Shown here in pieces: positions 39,124 through 39,276 of a DNA stretch of 39,276 bases; position 1 is the first letter of the stretch, and every line of letters begins with the position of its first letter. Both the position numbers and the translations under genes were made by a program. The notes under the pieces were generated by a model, which searched no databases, had not been told where the DNA came from, and saw only the letters and a list, made by a program, of their open reading frames with translations. This DNA comes from Deminuibacter soli (lineage in GTDB: Bacteria; Bacteroidota; Bacteroidia; Chitinophagales; Chitinophagaceae), in assembly GCF_003412455.1 (NCBI RefSeq), contig NZ_QTJU01000018.1:1-39276 (forward strand), written 5' to 3'.

Positions 39124-39276
39124 TTAGACGCTTTTAAGGAGCACTTCAAAGGTTATGGTAGTGAACAGAATTATCAATGGCTGGAAGACAAACGAATCAC
39201 TGCGTATGTAAAATATAATCACTTTGACCGCGAACAGCGTAAAAACCTGCAAAAGGAAAAGCCTTATAGTGTAGAC
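39124..39276 (+). pseudogene. IS1182-family transposase fragment, runs off the window
   Basis: The frame starting around 39124 reads LDAFKEHFKGYGSEQNYQWL, then EDKRITAYVKYNHFDREQRK. YGSEQNYQWLEDKRITAYVKYN is a signature of the central or C-terminal half of IS1182-type (DDE) transposases in Bacteroidota. The N-terminal half, with the first catalytic Asp, is missing: only about 40 bp lie between this frame and the end of the preceding gene's spacer. A GAGGCTGCCTCAAAAG stretch at 39089-39104 resembles IS1182 terminal repeats. This is probably an internally deleted element; its right end lies outside the window. Confidence 0.75.

Overview
The window is chromosomal DNA of a Bacteroidota bacterium, most likely of the Chitinophagales/Chitinophagaceae. 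The signs are Bacteroidetes-type -7 promoter boxes (TAnnTTTG), almost no Shine-Dalgarno sequences, a Bacteroidetes-type IF-3 and glycoside hydrolase genes. Genes face both ways and many 3' ends are closed by strong hairpin terminators. This placement comes from sequence character alone.

Layout. (1) 1-5.6 kb: a tRNA-Pro(GGG) on the minus strand. A plus-strand run follows: a degenerate dihydroorotase-like protein, a DUF4199 membrane protein, a GT2 and a GT4 glycosyltransferase, then gmhA and gmhB, i.e. envelope glycan and heptose synthesis. (2) 5.8-12.5 kb: a secreted unknown protein, the thrS-infC pair (without the usual rpmI-rplT), a secreted Thr/Pro/Lys-rich protein, a LysR regulator and a small unknown protein. 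(3) 12.6-14.1 kb: cysC (APS kinase) and a sulfotransferase. (4) 14.5-19 kb: an aldose 1-epimerase lipoprotein, a GH51 arabinofuranosidase and a carbohydrate porin. (5) 19.1-24.5 kb: DinB-like protein, MarR-MFS pair, AraC-type regulator, 2H phosphoesterase and fabV. (6) 24.7-28.2 kb: GH95 fucosidase and a PfkB sugar kinase. (7) 28.4-31.2 kb: a two-gene unit (57-aa basic protein plus a TIR/deoxyribosyltransferase-like protein), a stand-alone LigD-type 3'-phosphoesterase, an AlkB-like dioxygenase and a 50-aa membrane protein. (8) 31.2-36.1 kb: a 113-bp tandem duplication, a GH78-like rhamnosidase, a GH127-like arabinofuranosidase and a PNPOx-fold protein. (9) 36.3-39.3 kb: a cobalamin riboswitch followed by gene debris, then a more AT-rich accessory segment with a lipoprotein, a small partner protein and an IS1182-type transposase remnant.

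The hydrolases in (4), (6) and (8) together would release and process L-arabinose, L-fucose and L-rhamnose from plant or algal polysaccharides, with uptake helped by the OprB-like porin. No SusC/SusD pair is present.

Three things stand out. The cobalamin riboswitch has no recognisable B12 gene downstream. The 57-aa/TIR-like pair looks like a compact toxin or defence unit. A dispersed family of 7-bp-period repeats sits mainly between stop codons and terminators, often embeds the stop codon itself, and in its TAGTGAN/TAGCNNN form puts stop codons into all three frames.
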